The notes beneath the pieces were generated by a model, which was given only the letters and a program-made list of their open reading frames with translations, was not told the DNA's origin and did no database searches. From positions 1,054,001-1,118,000 of the forward strand of contig NZ_VTOW01000002.1 of assembly GCF_012184425.1 (NCBI RefSeq): DNA of 64,000 nt. The letters run 5' to 3'. The position numbers and the translations under genes are program-made. Positions 6,920-14,938 of the stretch are shown here, piece after piece. This DNA is from Candidatus Manganitrophus noduliformans. GTDB taxonomy: Bacteria > Nitrospirota > Nitrospiria > SBBL01 > Manganitrophaceae. Numbering within the stretch: position 1 is the stretch's first letter; every line of letters begins with the position of its first letter.

Positions 6920-8146
6920 ATGAACATTTATCTGGTGCGGCATCCGATTTTCAATCGGATGGAGGAGGTGGTCGGCTACGAGGTGCACTTTCGGGACGGC
7001 CTCGGCGGGACGGTCGGAAGCATCAGCCCCGACCAGGCGGCCTCAAAAGTGGCCGACGCCCTCTATCTGCTCGGAATCAACGAAGTCAGCGGGGGGAAAA
7101 AGGCCTTCGTTCCCCTGACCCGCAACCTCCTGCTGCAGGAGGCGGCGACGGTGCTGCCGGCCGACCAAGCGGCGGTGGAATTGTTGGAAGAGATGGAGGC
7201 CGACGCCGAGGTGCTGACCGCCTGCCGGAACCTGAAGCAAGCGGGGATCCCTCTGGTCCTCGGCGCCTATGCCCTGCAGCCGCAACACGCGAGCCTGCTG
7301 TCGCTGGCCGACATTATCAAAGTCGACGGCGCGCCGGAGAAGGGGGTTCGGGGCCGGTTGACCGGCGCGACGCAGATCCTGTCCGCCAAGCTGGAAAGCC
7401 GCGCCGCGTTTGAAGAAGCGATGACGGCGGGGGCGCATCTTTTCCAAGGGGGGTTTTTCAGCAAGCCGGTGCTGGTGACGGGGAAAGAGATCCCCGGCTT
7501 TAAGCTCAATTACCTTCGGATTCTGGAAGAGATCCAGCGGCCCGAGCTCGATTTCGACAAGCTCGAAAAAATCCTCAAACTTGAAATGTCGCTCGCCTAC
7601 AAGCTCCTTCGCTATATGAATTCGGCCTTCTTCGGCTGGCAGATGGAGATCCAATCGATCAAACATGCCCTCGTCATGCTCGGAGAGACCGGGTTTCGGC
7701 GATGGGCCTCTTTCATTGCGATGGCCGGACTCGCCAAGGACAAGCCGCCCGAGCTGGTCTTTCAATCGACCTTGCGGGGCCGGTTTCTGGAGCTGCTCGC
7801 CCCGACGTTCCGGATGGCCCATCGGTCCGAAGATCTCTTCTTGATGGGAATGCTCTCTCTGATCGACGGGCTGGTGAACCGGCCGATGGCCGAGGTGTTG
7901 CAGGAAATGCCGATTGCGCAGGACATTAAGAATGCCTTGCTCGGGGAGGGGGAAGGCCGGCTGAACGATCTTTACCGGCTCAGCCTCTCTTACCTGGAAG
8001 CGAACTGGGGAGCGTTCGAAGCCCTGGCGCAAAAAGTGGGCATCGACGCGCTGGCGATCCCCGAATGCTACACCGCCGCCCTCGCCTGGGCCACCGAGCA
8101 CTTCCAGGGAATACCGACGCAGGAACAGGAATCAATTAAGAAATAG
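6920..8146 (+). CDS. EAL-HDOD domain signalling protein (YuxH-like)
   Basis: The 408-residue protein starts MNIYLVRHPIFNRMEEVVGYEVHFR, typical of the degenerate EAL half of YuxH-like proteins. The EAL catalytic signature is missing, so it is not expected to hydrolyse c-di-GMP. The C-terminal half is an HDOD domain: KILKLEMSLAYKLLRYMNSAFFG and QSIKHALVMLGETGFRRW are diagnostic. Such proteins act in signalling, often tied to motility or c-di-GMP networks. The start at 6920 has GGGAG upstream; the longer frame from 6866 lacks support. It is transcribed alone, divergently from the ankyrin gene. Confidence 0.85.
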   Translation: MNIYLVRHPIFNRMEEVVGYEVHFRDGLGGTVGSISPDQAASKVADALYLLGINEVSGGKKAFVPLTRNLLLQEAATVLPADQAAVELLEEMEADAEVLTACRNLKQAGIPLVLGAYALQPQHASLLSLADIIKVDGAPEKGVRGRLTGATQILSAKLESRAAFEEAMTAGAHLFQGGFFSKPVLVTGKEIPGFKLNYLRILEEIQRPELDFDKLEKILKLEMSLAYKLLRYMNSAFFGWQMEIQSIKHALVMLGETGFRRWASFIAMAGLAKDKPPELVFQSTLRGRFLELLAPTFRMAHRSEDLFLMGMLSLIDGLVNRPMAEVLQEMPIAQDIKNALLGEGEGRLNDLYRLSLSYLEANWGAFEALAQKVGIDALAIPECYTAALAWATEHFQGIPTQEQESIKK

Positions 8147-8355
8147 CAATCCTGGAATCACTCCTCTCAAGCGTTAGATTCTCATTCCCCATTTCCCTTT
8201 CCCCCTTTTAACTCATCATTGATTTACATCCGCCGCTCTGATATATACGATCTACCGATGAGGAGTAAGAAATAGGAACCCTGTTTCTCATTGCTTTATG
8301 GTCTTGATTCCTCATTGAACGATTCCTCATTCCTAATTTATTTTAAGGAGCCGCC

Positions 8356-8973
8356 ATGTCCGACATCTATCGTGAGGGGCACCGGAAGTTGCAAGCGCAG
8401 TTCGACACCCGCCGGATGGCCGACCGGCTGGACGAAGCGGTCGTGAGGGACCGTTTCGATGAAGAGGATACCGAGTTCATCCGGGGGCTCGATATGTTCT
8501 TCCTGGCGACGGTCGATGACCGCGGGCATCCGACCTGCTCTTACAAAGCGGGAGAGCCGGGGTTCGTCCGGGTGGTCGATCCCCGCACGTTGGCCTTCCC
8601 CAACTACGACGGCAACGGGATGTATCTTTCGATGGGGAACATCGCCGCGACCCGGCAGGTGGGGATGCTTTTTATCGATTTCGAAAACCAAACCCGGATG
8701 CGGGTGCAGGGCGAGGCGACGATCGACGCGAACGATCCGCTGATGGCCGACTATCCCGAAGCGCAGTTCATCGTCCGGGTGAAGGCGCGCGAGGTCTTCC
8801 CGAACTGTCCCCGCTACATCCACCAGATGCACCGGGTGAAGCGCTCCGACTTCGTCCCCAAGGCCGGCTGCGAGACCCCCGTCCCCGGCTGGAAGACAAG
8901 AGAGTGGGTCAGCGACGTCCTCCCGGAGAAAGACCCCGCGCGAGATCCGTCCCGGAAAAAACAGGAGCGGTGA
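8356..8973 (+). CDS. Pyridoxamine 5'-phosphate oxidase-family FMN-binding protein
   Basis: The 205-residue protein has the split-barrel PNPOx-like fold pattern: FFLATVDDRGHPTCSYKAGEPGFVRVVD, then GNGMYLSMGNIA and VGMLFIDFENQTRMRVQGEA. Family members bind FMN or a related cofactor and reduce small substrates. True pyridoxal-phosphate synthesis cannot be inferred, since the C-terminal PdxH block is absent. The start ATG at 8356 has AAGGAG seven bases upstream. It is followed by a separate promoter for the protease gene, so it is probably a single-gene unit. Confidence 0.8.
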   Translation: MSDIYREGHRKLQAQFDTRRMADRLDEAVVRDRFDEEDTEFIRGLDMFFLATVDDRGHPTCSYKAGEPGFVRVVDPRTLAFPNYDGNGMYLSMGNIAATRQVGMLFIDFENQTRMRVQGEATIDANDPLMADYPEAQFIVRVKAREVFPNCPRYIHQMHRVKRSDFVPKAGCETPVPGWKTREWVSDVLPEKDPARDPSRKKQER

Positions 8974-8986
8974 TATCCTCGAAATA

Positions 8987-9016
8987 TTGACTCTTTTAAA
9001 AGAGTTGACGTACACT
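8987..9016 (+). promoter_or_regulatory. Predicted promoter with an embedded 14-bp palindrome
   Basis: TTGACT (8987-8992) and TACACT (9011-9016) are 18 bp apart. The sequence CTCTTTTAAAAGAG (8991-9004) is a perfect palindrome overlapping the -35 and spacer, exactly where a repressor would block polymerase. It drives the subtilase-PrcB pair. Confidence 0.5.
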
Positions 9017-9068
9017 GACGGCCGGAATGATCGGGAGATTTCCGATTCAAACAGGAGAATCCACCCCC

Positions 9069-11663
9069 ATGCAGAGAGACCTTTGCAATCTTCATACGCC
9101 GGCCGGCCGGCGTCTGTTTCCTTTTTCTTATTTCATCGTCAGCTTTTTGATCGGATTGCTGGTCCTCTCCGGTTGTAACGGCGGAGGCGGAGGGAGCAAC
9201 AACAATCCGCCCGTACCGACAACCGGGACCGCCTCCGGCAAGCTAACGGTTCCGCCGGACAATACGGTGGAGGTGGAGCCGAACGACGAGCCCGCTCAGG
9301 CGCAGGCGGTTTCCAATACTATCACGGTCTCGGGAAACGCATCGATAAACGACCCTGGATCGCTCCTTCCGATTCCGAATGAAGATCCGTTGCTCATCCC
9401 CGATCTATTCAGCCTTACCGCCACGGAGCCGGTCCGAATTACTCTCAGCATCGGCGCCAATGATCTCGATGCCAACGATTTGGATTTGGTCCTGATGAAC
9501 TCCATCGGTGAGGTCGTCGACGTCTCCGCCGGATTGGTCTCAACGGAGTTGATCGAAATCACGCCGACTTTGATCCAGGACACCGGGGGAGATTTCCTGA
9601 TCGGGGTCCTTACCTTTGCAGGCCAGAGCGCCTATGTCCTCGACTTTTCCTCCGTGGAGGGATTGTCGGCCGCCGCATCGGAGCCGATTCCGCCTGGAGC
9701 CGAATTCGCTCCCGGCGAGATCCTCGTGAAGCTAAAGGATGATCCATCGGGAGCCCGGCGGAAGAGCGATGGTTTCGCGTTCCGTCATGGCCTGACACCG
9801 AAGCAATCACTTCCCCAGAAAGTCGAGTTAATGCAGGTGACCCCTCCCGCCCCGCGGTTACAAAAGGGGACGGCGGGCTCAAAGTCAAAATTGAAAACCG
9901 AAAAGAGCGAGGCGAATGAGCTAAGGGCCTTGATGATCGATACCATCCGGAGATTGCGCAGTGACCCCGATGTCGTCTACGCCGAACCGAATTTTATCCG
10001 GAAGCCCTTCTTTACCCCCAACGATACGCACTTCGGCAAGCAATGGCATTATGAGTTGATTAACCTTCCCCAGGCATGGGACGTCACTCAGGGGAGCAAT
10101 AATGTCATCGTCGCGGTGCTTGATACCGGCGTATTGTTCAATCATCCCGACTTGAGTGCGCGACTGATCCCCGGCTTTGATTTTGTCGACAATGATCCAA
10201 ACGCGAACGATGACGGCGACGATCCCCGGGGAGAAAGCAGCAGTTTTCATGGAACCCATGTGGCCGGGACCATCGGTGCTGAGACCCACAATAATTCGGG
10301 CGTAGCGGGGGTGACCCGGCAGACGCAAATCATGCCGCTCCGGGTTCTCGGCGAAGGAGGGGGAACCGATGCCGATATTGCGGAGGCGATCCTTCATGCC
10401 GCCGGCGGCGAAGATCCAAATACTCCGAAGCGCGCTCACATTATCAACATGAGCCTCGGCGGCCAAGGCTTTAGCCAAACGATGCAAAATGCCATCACCA
10501 CGGCGAGAAACAAAGGGGTCATCGTGGTGGCGGCGGCCGGCAACGAGAACACCAGCGCGCTTACTTCGCCCGCCGGCCTGGACGGGGTGATTTCGGTTTC
10601 GGCGGTCGATTTCAATGCAACGAAGGCCCCATATTCCAACTTCGGACCGAGGGTGGATGTCGCGGCGCCCGGCGGAAACGCCGCCGCCGACCTGAACGGA
10701 GACGGCTTCGCGGACGGGGTCTTGAGCACGCTCGGGACCGACTCCGGTCAATTCAACTTCCGCTTCCTCCAAGGAACTTCGATGGCGGCCCCGCATGTCG
10801 CGGGGGTAATTGCATTGATGCTCGACGTGAATCCTACTTTGACACCGACTGATATCGACCAGCTCCTCGCCGGGACCCACCTGGGTACCACCCAGCGGAT
10901 TACGAGAGATCTCGGCGCCACCGGCCGGGATGATTTGTATGGCCACGGATTGATCGACGCCGCGCTGGCGGTGCAGGCCGCCGGTGAGTTCCCTGGAGGC
11001 GGGAGTCTCCCCCCTCCGACCGCGCCCATTCTCAGCGTCTCGATCACTTCGCTCGATTTCAGCAATTACATCAATACCCTCCAGATCAATATCACCAATG
11101 CGGGGATTGGAACACTGAACATCACGGAGATCACGACGGCGACCTCCGACGGCGGCTCCTGGCTGACGGTCACCCCGACCTCCGGAACGGCGCCGTTGAC
11201 CGTGAATGCCGCCGTCGATCGGACGGGCCTTGCGGACGGAACCTACACCGCGACGATCACAGTCACCTCGGATGCCCCGCAAAATCCAACCGCGACCATT
11301 AACGTTCAGATGACGGTCGGCGGCGAAACATTGGGGAACGTCGGAACCGTCTTCGTTCTGGTGGTCGACGACAATTTTGATACCGTGTCGGAGACCGCAA
11401 CAAGCCGCGCGCAAAACTATGCCTTCACCCTTCCGGAAACGCCGGCGGGAACCTACACGATCGTGGCCGGGACCGACCGGGACGACGACGGCATTATCTG
11501 CGACCTCGAAGACGCCTGTGGATCCTTCCCGGAGCCGGTCACCGTGACGGCGGGGGAGGATCGGCCCGGCATCGAGATTCTCGTGGGAGACCTTGCTTCG
11601 CCCCAAAGCGCGAAGGCTGCGCCCGGCGGGACTCCAGGCAAAAAATTCAGGCGGCTTCAGTGA
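9069..11663 (+). CDS. Subtilisin-family (S8) serine protease, lipoprotein
   Basis: The 864-residue protein has a lipoprotein signal with lipobox LSGC and a Gly/Asn-rich linker. A bacterial pre-peptidase-like (PPC) domain spans about residues 60-190, and a propeptide-like segment begins APGEILVKLKDD. The S8 catalytic domain has D352 (VLDTG), H394 (HGTHVAG) and S571 (GTSMAAPHVAG). Two Ig-like modules follow; the first resembles a BACON domain (SWLTVTPTSG), and the second contains an acidic DRDDDG loop that may bind calcium. The start at 9069 has AGGAGA upstream. It is probably anchored to the outer membrane facing out. The stop overlaps the GTG of the PrcB-like gene, which suggests coupled translation of a protease complex. 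Confidence 0.9.
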   Translation: MQRDLCNLHTPAGRRLFPFSYFIVSFLIGLLVLSGCNGGGGGSNNNPPVPTTGTASGKLTVPPDNTVEVEPNDEPAQAQAVSNTITVSGNASINDPGSLLPIPNEDPLLIPDLFSLTATEPVRITLSIGANDLDANDLDLVLMNSIGEVVDVSAGLVSTELIEITPTLIQDTGGDFLIGVLTFAGQSAYVLDFSSVEGLSAAASEPIPPGAEFAPGEILVKLKDDPSGARRKSDGFAFRHGLTPKQSLPQKVELMQVTPPAPRLQKGTAGSKSKLKTEKSEANELRALMIDTIRRLRSDPDVVYAEPNFIRKPFFTPNDTHFGKQWHYELINLPQAWDVTQGSNNVIVAVLDTGVLFNHPDLSARLIPGFDFVDNDPNANDDGDDPRGESSSFHGTHVAGTIGAETHNNSGVAGVTRQTQIMPLRVLGEGGGTDADIAEAILHAAGGEDPNTPKRAHIINMSLGGQGFSQTMQNAITTARNKGVIVVAAAGNENTSALTSPAGLDGVISVSAVDFNATKAPYSNFGPRVDVAAPGGNAAADLNGDGFADGVLSTLGTDSGQFNFRFLQGTSMAAPHVAGVIALMLDVNPTLTPTDIDQLLAGTHLGTTQRITRDLGATGRDDLYGHGLIDAALAVQAAGEFPGGGSLPPPTAPILSVSITSLDFSNYINTLQINITNAGIGTLNITEITTATSDGGSWLTVTPTSGTAPLTVNAAVDRTGLADGTYTATITVTSDAPQNPTATINVQMTVGGETLGNVGTVFVLVVDDNFDTVSETATSRAQNYAFTLPETPAGTYTIVAGTDRDDDGIICDLEDACGSFPEPVTVTAGEDRPGIEILVGDLASPQSAKAAPGGTPGKKFRRLQ

Positions 11664-12172
11664 GCAGGAACAGCACCACCCTCGGCCGGGGATTTTTTTG
11701 GCTCCTCTGGGCGGTCGTCTTCGCCGCGGGCGCCTGTGCCGCTTCCAAGGTGAAATACAGCATTATCGACCAAGGGGTCCATTCCGGAAAACAATCCCCC
11801 TCTTTTCAATTCGAGGTCGTCGACCGGGAAGCGCTGTTTGAGACCCTCTTCGCGGAAATCCATTCCGGCCGCCTTCCTCCGCCGTCTCCCCCCAAGATTG
11901 ATTTCGAAAAGTCGCTCGTCGTTTTTGTCTCCACGGAAGAGAAGCCGTCGGCGGGATACCGGATCGTTGTCGATGAAGTGACCCGAGACGATGAGACCTT
12001 GCGTCTGAAAATCAGGGTAGAGGCCCCCCCCGCGGACCGATTCCAGGCGACCGTGATGACCCGGCCGTACGTCCTGATCAAAATCAAAAAAGAGCCCGGG
12101 ATTGAAGAGATCGCCTTGGTCGACGACAAAGGCAATGTGATCCAGAGTCAATCGATCCCCCGCCCTTTCTAA
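11660..12172 (+). CDS. PrcB-family protease complex subunit, secreted
   Basis: The 170-residue protein begins at a GTG that overlaps the protease stop by four bases. It has an N-terminal membrane/signal segment (FFWLLWAVVFAAGACA) and a PrcB C-terminal domain with the hallmark KPSAGYRI block and the final PYVLIKIKK strand. In Treponema denticola, PrcB is a partner of the dentilisin subtilase complex. The tight coupling here to an S8 lipoprotein fits an equivalent partner or stabiliser role. The cysteine in AGAC could serve as a lipobox, although its context is weak. No PrcA-like gene is separate; its role may be met by the long N-terminal part of the protease. Confidence 0.75.
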   Translation: MSRNSTTLGRGFFWLLWAVVFAAGACAASKVKYSIIDQGVHSGKQSPSFQFEVVDREALFETLFAEIHSGRLPPPSPPKIDFEKSLVVFVSTEEKPSAGYRIVVDEVTRDDETLRLKIRVEAPPADRFQATVMTRPYVLIKIKKEPGIEEIALVDDKGNVIQSQSIPRPF

Positions 12173-12447
12173 ACATTTTCCTTGCGCATCTCTCCTCCCA
12201 TATGATACTCTGTGGGCAGTTTCATGAACCACGAGGCGGAATCCGCTTACATTATGATCCCTCCTCAAGAAGCGGGTTCATCCACCCCACCGATGGACTC
12301 TTACACTTCAAACGGTTCTTAAAACCAAGCAGAAAAGAGCCGCCGCGGCGCGCCGCCTCTCTATTTCATCGAGGAGGAACGCCCCGCCGGGATTTTGCTT
12401 CCATGTGGGGACCGTGGTCCCTTATGATTAATCAGGAGAAAAACAGA

Positions 12448-13680
12448 ATGTCATTTGAGAATATGGGGCTCGCCCCCGAAATCGTTCGCGCCGTGAAATC
12501 GAGAGGTTATGAGAACCCCACACCGATTCAGTTGCAGGCCATCCCGATCATTATGATGGGAAAAGACCTCACCGGCTGCGCGCAGACCGGCACCGGGAAA
12601 ACGGCCGGGTTTACCCTTCCGATCCTGCACCGGCTGCGGGAAGGAAAATCGCCCTCGCTTCGGGCGCTGGTGCTGGTGCCGACGCGGGAGCTGGCGGCGC
12701 AGGTCGATGAGAGCATCCGGACCTACGGGCGATTCCTTCGGCTGAAAAATGAGGTGATCTTCGGCGGGGTCGGCATCCGTCCGCAGAAAGATGCACTCCG
12801 GCGGGGGATCGATATCCTCGTCGCCACCCCGGGAAGATTGCTCGATCACATGCGCCAGGGGACGGTCAATTTTAGAAATCTGGAAGTGCTGGTGCTGGAT
12901 GAAGCCGACCGGATGCTCGACATGGGCTTTCTCCCCGACGTCCGGACGATCATCAAGGCCCTTCCGAAACAGCGGCAGACCCTCTTCTTCTCGGCCACCC
13001 TCTCGGGAGAGGTGAAGAAGCTCGCCGATGAGATCTTAAACAATCCCCAACGGATCGAAGTGGCACCGCAGGGAACCCCGGCGGAGGGGATTCGCCAGGT
13101 CGTCTACCCGGTCGATACCGGAAGAAAGCGCGACCTGTTGATTCATCTGATGGAGCTGGAGAAAATGAGCCAGGTGCTCGTCTTCACCCGGACGAAACAC
13201 CGCGCCAACGATATCGCCTCCCATCTCACGAAGAAGGGGAAGAAGGTCGCCGCGCTTCACAGCGACAAAAGCCAGGGGGCCCGAACCCAGGCGCTGGAGC
13301 AATTCCGGCGCGGGGCGATTCAGGTCCTGGTGGCGACCAACATCGCCGCGCGCGGACTGGATGTAAAGGGGATCACCCACGTGGTGAATTATGAGCTGCC
13401 GGAGGCGCCGGAGGATTATGTCCACCGGATCGGTCGGACCGCCCGCGCCCAGGGAACGGGGGATGCGATCTCGCTGATGGCCCCCGCCGAGCGGGGAAGC
13501 CTGCGCGACATCGAACGGCTGATCGGGTCCAAAATCCCTCAGGTCCTGGTGGCCGGATTCGAAGTGAAGGAAAGCCCGGCCGACAAGTCGAAGCCGGCGA
13601 AGAAACCGGTTCAATCTCACCGGAAAAAAGAAAACGGCTGGAAGGAAAACGGCTTCAAGAAACGGACGAAGCGGTGGTAA
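12448..13680 (+). CDS. rhlE: DEAD-box ATP-dependent RNA helicase, RhlE type
   Basis: The 410-residue protein begins MSFENMGLAPEIVRAV and carries the full DEAD-box set: Q motif (PTPIQ), AQTGTGKT, PTRELAAQ, TPGRL, DEAD, SAT, ARGLD and HRIGRTAR. The short basic tail (KKENGWKENGFKKRTKRW) is typical of RhlE-type helicases that remodel RNA structure in ribosome assembly or mRNA decay. The start at 12448 has AGGAG nine bases upstream. The much longer frame from 12202 reads through non-protein-like sequence and is rejected. The 275 bp before it contain nothing that I can assign. Confidence 0.93.
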   Translation: MSFENMGLAPEIVRAVKSRGYENPTPIQLQAIPIIMMGKDLTGCAQTGTGKTAGFTLPILHRLREGKSPSLRALVLVPTRELAAQVDESIRTYGRFLRLKNEVIFGGVGIRPQKDALRRGIDILVATPGRLLDHMRQGTVNFRNLEVLVLDEADRMLDMGFLPDVRTIIKALPKQRQTLFFSATLSGEVKKLADEILNNPQRIEVAPQGTPAEGIRQVVYPVDTGRKRDLLIHLMELEKMSQVLVFTRTKHRANDIASHLTKKGKKVAALHSDKSQGARTQALEQFRRGAIQVLVATNIAARGLDVKGITHVVNYELPEAPEDYVHRIGRTARAQGTGDAISLMAPAERGSLRDIERLIGSKIPQVLVAGFEVKESPADKSKPAKKPVQSHRKKENGWKENGFKKRTKRW

Positions 13681-13723
13681 GCGGCCGCACGGACAAACGA
13701 TCCCGGGGGGCGTAAGATTTAAC

Positions 13724-13752
13724 TTGATTTCCCCGAAAGATCGGGATAGAAT
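13724..13752 (+). promoter_or_regulatory. Predicted promoter of the 58-aa protein gene
   Basis: TTGATT (13724-13729) and TAGAAT (13747-13752) are 17 bp apart. The same TAGAAT -10 recurs before hemE, the TPR gene and the receiver gene at 28743, so it seems common in this genome. Confidence 0.55.
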
Positions 13753-13817
13753 GCGGACTTTTTGAAGGGGCCGGCTCCACGCCGCCTCCGAAATATCAAA
13801 GCAAGGAGACCGGAAGC

Positions 13818-13994
13818 ATGGCAACATTGATTCGGAAGTACAAATTACCGAGCGGCCAGATGAAAGAAGATCGGATCATCGATGAAGAGCGGATCGAGCG
13901 CTACCTCGGGATGTTCGACCGCAATGATTTAAAGCAGATTCAGGCGGGTCAAAAGGTGACGATCGATAAAGACGAGTGGCAGCTCCTCCCCTAA
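13818..13994 (+). CDS. Small 58-residue protein of unknown function
   Basis: The ATG at 13818 has AAGGAG upstream and opens a 58-residue frame beginning MATLIRKYKLPSGQMKED and ending WQLLP. It is charged, soluble, without a signal or membrane segment, and likely alpha/beta. I do not recognise the family. A good promoter upstream (13724-13752) and a strong intrinsic terminator downstream (14112-14146) make it a self-contained transcription unit, so a real gene is very likely despite its size. Nothing nearby indicates its role. Confidence 0.75.
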   Translation: MATLIRKYKLPSGQMKEDRIIDEERIERYLGMFDRNDLKQIQAGQKVTIDKDEWQLLP

Positions 13995-14111
13995 CGCCCT
14001 CTCTCTTTCAATTTCGACTCATTCTCAAACGATCTCCGGCAGCGATGACGAACGACACTCTCTCGAATGGATACGGCAACCGGACGTGGGCCTAGGAGTT
14101 GGGAGAAGCGC

Positions 14112-14146
14112 AACGGCCAGGGCGAAAGCCCTGGCCGTTTTTATTT
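14112..14146 (+). terminator. Intrinsic terminator after the 58-aa gene
   Basis: AACGGCCAGGGC pairs perfectly with GCCCTGGCCGTT around a GAAA tetraloop and is followed by TTTTATTTT. It is a 12-bp stem with a U-rich tail. Confidence 0.9.
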
Positions 14147-14161
14147 TCACAAGGAATTCGG

Positions 14162-14938
14162 TTACCGCGAAATCGACCGGACCCGGTAGTCGACATTGTC
14201 CCGAACCCACTTCCACAACCGCTCCTGTCCCGCCGGATCGACCACCTCCGGCGCCACCTGCTGGCTCCACCCTTTCATCACCTCTCCCTCCACCGCCCAG
14301 AGACGAACCCGCTGCCGCGGGATCTCTTTTCTCCAGTTCTCCCCGACCTTCGGGCTGGCATACGCCAAGCGGATCGTCAGATTCCTCGAAAGGTATTCCA
14401 ACGGCGCGAGATCGATCTTCTCATAGAGCGACCCCGTTTCGCCCGCCCGCATCGGGGCGTCGGGAACGCCGTCGCTGACGAGCATCACGGTGATGGGGGA
14501 GAGGGTCAGGTGGCGCTCCTTCGCGATCCGCGCCACCTGCTGAAAGAAAGGATTGAAGTCGGTAAACGAATCCATCGGGACAAACCAGCTCCGAAGCTGC
14601 TCCTCGATCTCCGGGATGCTCTTTCCGGTAAAATCGTGAATCGGATGAAAGGCCTTCGGCTCCGCGCTGTCCTCTCCGCCGATGGAACCGACGAAGAGCT
14701 CGCGCGGCGGGGCAAGCCCTCCGAGTTCGTTGAGGTGGCCGTAAATATAATACGAAAGGAAGGTCATCGCATCGTCGAAATAGCCCGACTGCTGAAACGA
14801 GCCGCTGACATCAACGCCGATGAACAACGCCTGCCTCGGCTTTCGCTCCGCGACCTGGGTGCTGCAAGCGGCCAGCGCCGCCGTGAGGGCCACCGCCCCC
14901 ACCCAGCCCATTAAGATGGAATGGCGAGTGATTTTCAT
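14162..14938 (-). CDS. VWA-like lipoprotein
   Basis: The 258-residue protein has a lipoprotein signal ending LAAC. A von Willebrand A-like fold follows: FIGVDVSGS supplies a DxSxS MIDAS motif near residues 41-47, and VMLVSDGVPDAP gives the later metal-site strand. The central segment (YYIYGHLNELG) is not typical of any enzyme. VWA domains bind partner proteins through a divalent metal. Its ATG overlaps the stop of the upstream membrane-protein gene by four bases (ATGA, 14935-14938), so the two are almost certainly one functional unit. The partner and process are unknown to me. Confidence 0.75.
   Translation of the reverse strand: MKITRHSILMGWVGAVALTAALAACSTQVAERKPRQALFIGVDVSGSFQQSGYFDDAMTFLSYYIYGHLNELGGLAPPRELFVGSIGGEDSAEPKAFHPIHDFTGKSIPEIEEQLRSWFVPMDSFTDFNPFFQQVARIAKERHLTLSPITVMLVSDGVPDAPMRAGETGSLYEKIDLAPLEYLSRNLTIRLAYASPKVGENWRKEIPRQRVRLWAVEGEVMKGWSQQVAPEVVDPAGQERLWKWVRDNVDYRVRSISR

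Noticed and set aside
9921-11606. 561-aa minus-strand ORF
   Set aside because: It is antisense to the subtilase, whose catalytic triad and lipobox are clear.
12202-12447. Longer N-terminus of the RNA helicase
   Set aside because: The 82 extra residues look non-coding, and the ATG at 12448 has a proper ribosome site and the family's usual start.
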